Positions 63,735 through 64,000 of a stretch of 64,000 bases of DNA are shown here, piece after piece; position 1 is the stretch's first letter, and every line of letters begins with the position of its first letter. The notes beneath the pieces are model-generated. The model was not told the DNA's origin, ran no database searches, and worked only from the letters and a program-made list of their open reading frames with translations. Origin of the DNA: Sediminibacterium ginsengisoli. GTDB lineage: Bacteria > Bacteroidota > Bacteroidia > Chitinophagales > Chitinophagaceae. Where the stretch lies: contig NZ_FUWH01000008.1 of the NCBI RefSeq assembly GCF_900167075.1, forward strand, positions 62,001 to 126,000, read 5' to 3'. The position numbers and the translations under genes are program-made.

Positions 63735-63826
63735 CCCGCCGGAACGTTTACCGGTCGTTTCCGTGCACTTACCGCCTCTTTGCATCCAACCGCCTAAATG
63801 CCCTTTTCTGCGGCAATGTGGTCAGG

Positions 63827-63835
63827 TATCTTTGC
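63827..63835 (+). promoter_or_regulatory. -7 box of the LiaF-like gene, short leader
   Basis: TATCTTTGC is an exact consensus match and ends 10 bases before the ATG at 63846. Confidence 0.5.
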
Positions 63836-63845
63836 TGTACAATCA

Positions 63846-64000
63846 ATGAAAATGAGACGTACAAATGAACTCCGCAACAATAACAGCCGCTTCTGGACAG
63901 GACTGATCCTGCTCCTCGTAGGTGGTGCATTACTTGCAGACCGTATGGGAGCCGGCCTTCCGCACTGGCTGCTCAGCTGGCCGATGATCCTGATCCTGAT
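63846..64000 (+). CDS. LiaF/LiaI-like membrane protein (5' part only)
   Basis: I translated this frame by hand from the ATG at 63846; it is open to the window end, giving about 51 residues (MKMRRTNELRNNNSRFWTGL, then a helix GLILLLVGGALLADRMG and a second one beginning LPHWLLSWPMILI). A basic start, then two membrane helices with a short loop, resembles the N terminus of LiaF-like transmembrane proteins that in Bacteroidota often stand next to envelope stress regulators. The C-terminal domain lies outside. Confidence 0.6.
   Translation, partial: MKMRRTNELRNNNSRFWTGLILLLVGGALLADRMGAGLPHWLLSWPMILIL

Noticed and set aside
1..64000. CRISPR arrays, tRNA or rRNA genes, insertion sequences and prophage
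   Set aside because: No spaced repeats, cloverleaf-type sequences, transposases, integrases or phage structural genes were seen on reading; intergenic gaps are short and mostly accounted for.

Overview
This window comes from a Bacteroidota chromosome, most likely family Chitinophagaceae. The reasons are a type IX secretion plug protein, a lipoprotein-type TamA homologue, Bacteroidota-type CcmB/CcmC/CcmD, an AMP nucleosidase and an HsdR_N-like orphan of the Bacteroidota type, and many promoters with the phylum's -7 box (TAnnTTTG). G+C is about 46-50% in the coding samples I counted. I see no rRNA, tRNA, insertion sequence, prophage or CRISPR array. The one structural RNA gene is the small SRP RNA (44898-45000, minus strand), which lies opposite a spurious reading frame.

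Layout. 1-2297 (minus): the edge of an operon with an ABC exporter, an 85-residue protein and a truncated NTP_transf_5-type nucleotidyltransferase, a combination reminiscent of RiPP (lasso-peptide) loci. 2597-5906 (plus): a red-light sensing cassette of a stand-alone response regulator, a biliverdin-forming heme oxygenase and a bacteriophytochrome histidine kinase. 5923-10257 (minus): sugar-nucleotide genes for surface polysaccharide (DegT aminotransferase, UDP-glucose dehydrogenase, UDP-xylose synthase, dTDP-rhamnose reductase), followed by Kdo transferase on the other strand. 11642-17382: nucleotide salvage (thymidine kinase, AMP nucleosidase), cytochrome c maturation genes split into ccmB and ccmCD, a glutamate-dehydrogenase-family enzyme and a small PD-(D/E)XK protein. 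17556-34272: an ABC dual ATPase, queA, an SRPBCC protein with an ABC-2 permease, sppA, folK, a deoxynucleoside kinase, an MFS transporter, a Kef-type antiporter, a YkgJ-type protein, gcvP, an MtfA-type peptidase and a Gfo/Idh/MocA oxidoreductase.

34345-46192: an S9 peptidase, small conserved proteins, a zinc alcohol dehydrogenase, a class A beta-lactamase-like serine hydrolase, an AT-rich PIN-domain toxin-antitoxin pair whose 54-residue antitoxin is very short, a tandem pair of diverged secreted paralogues, an HTH regulator, fructose-6-phosphate aldolase, the SRP RNA and a secreted lipase. 46189-64000: envelope biogenesis (T9SS plug, LolC/E-like permease, TamL, a Tyr/Gly-rich lipoprotein, an OmpP1/FadL porin, a GT9 glycosyltransferase) interleaved with tRNA and rRNA modification and translation genes (TrmH-family methylase, truB, proS, miaA, cca, tsaC), then dapD, an EamA transporter and the start of a LiaF-like membrane protein.

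The region is mainly housekeeping. Less ordinary points are the RiPP-like left edge, the photosensory cassette, the toxin-antitoxin islet, the tandem secreted paralogues, many short-leader or leaderless promoters, convergent genes that abut or overlap at their 3' ends, and several palindromes in regulatory gaps. I did not find a clearly new multi-gene system. Start codons were often moved downstream of the longest open frame, using promoter position, signal peptides or family N termini; each such choice is stated.
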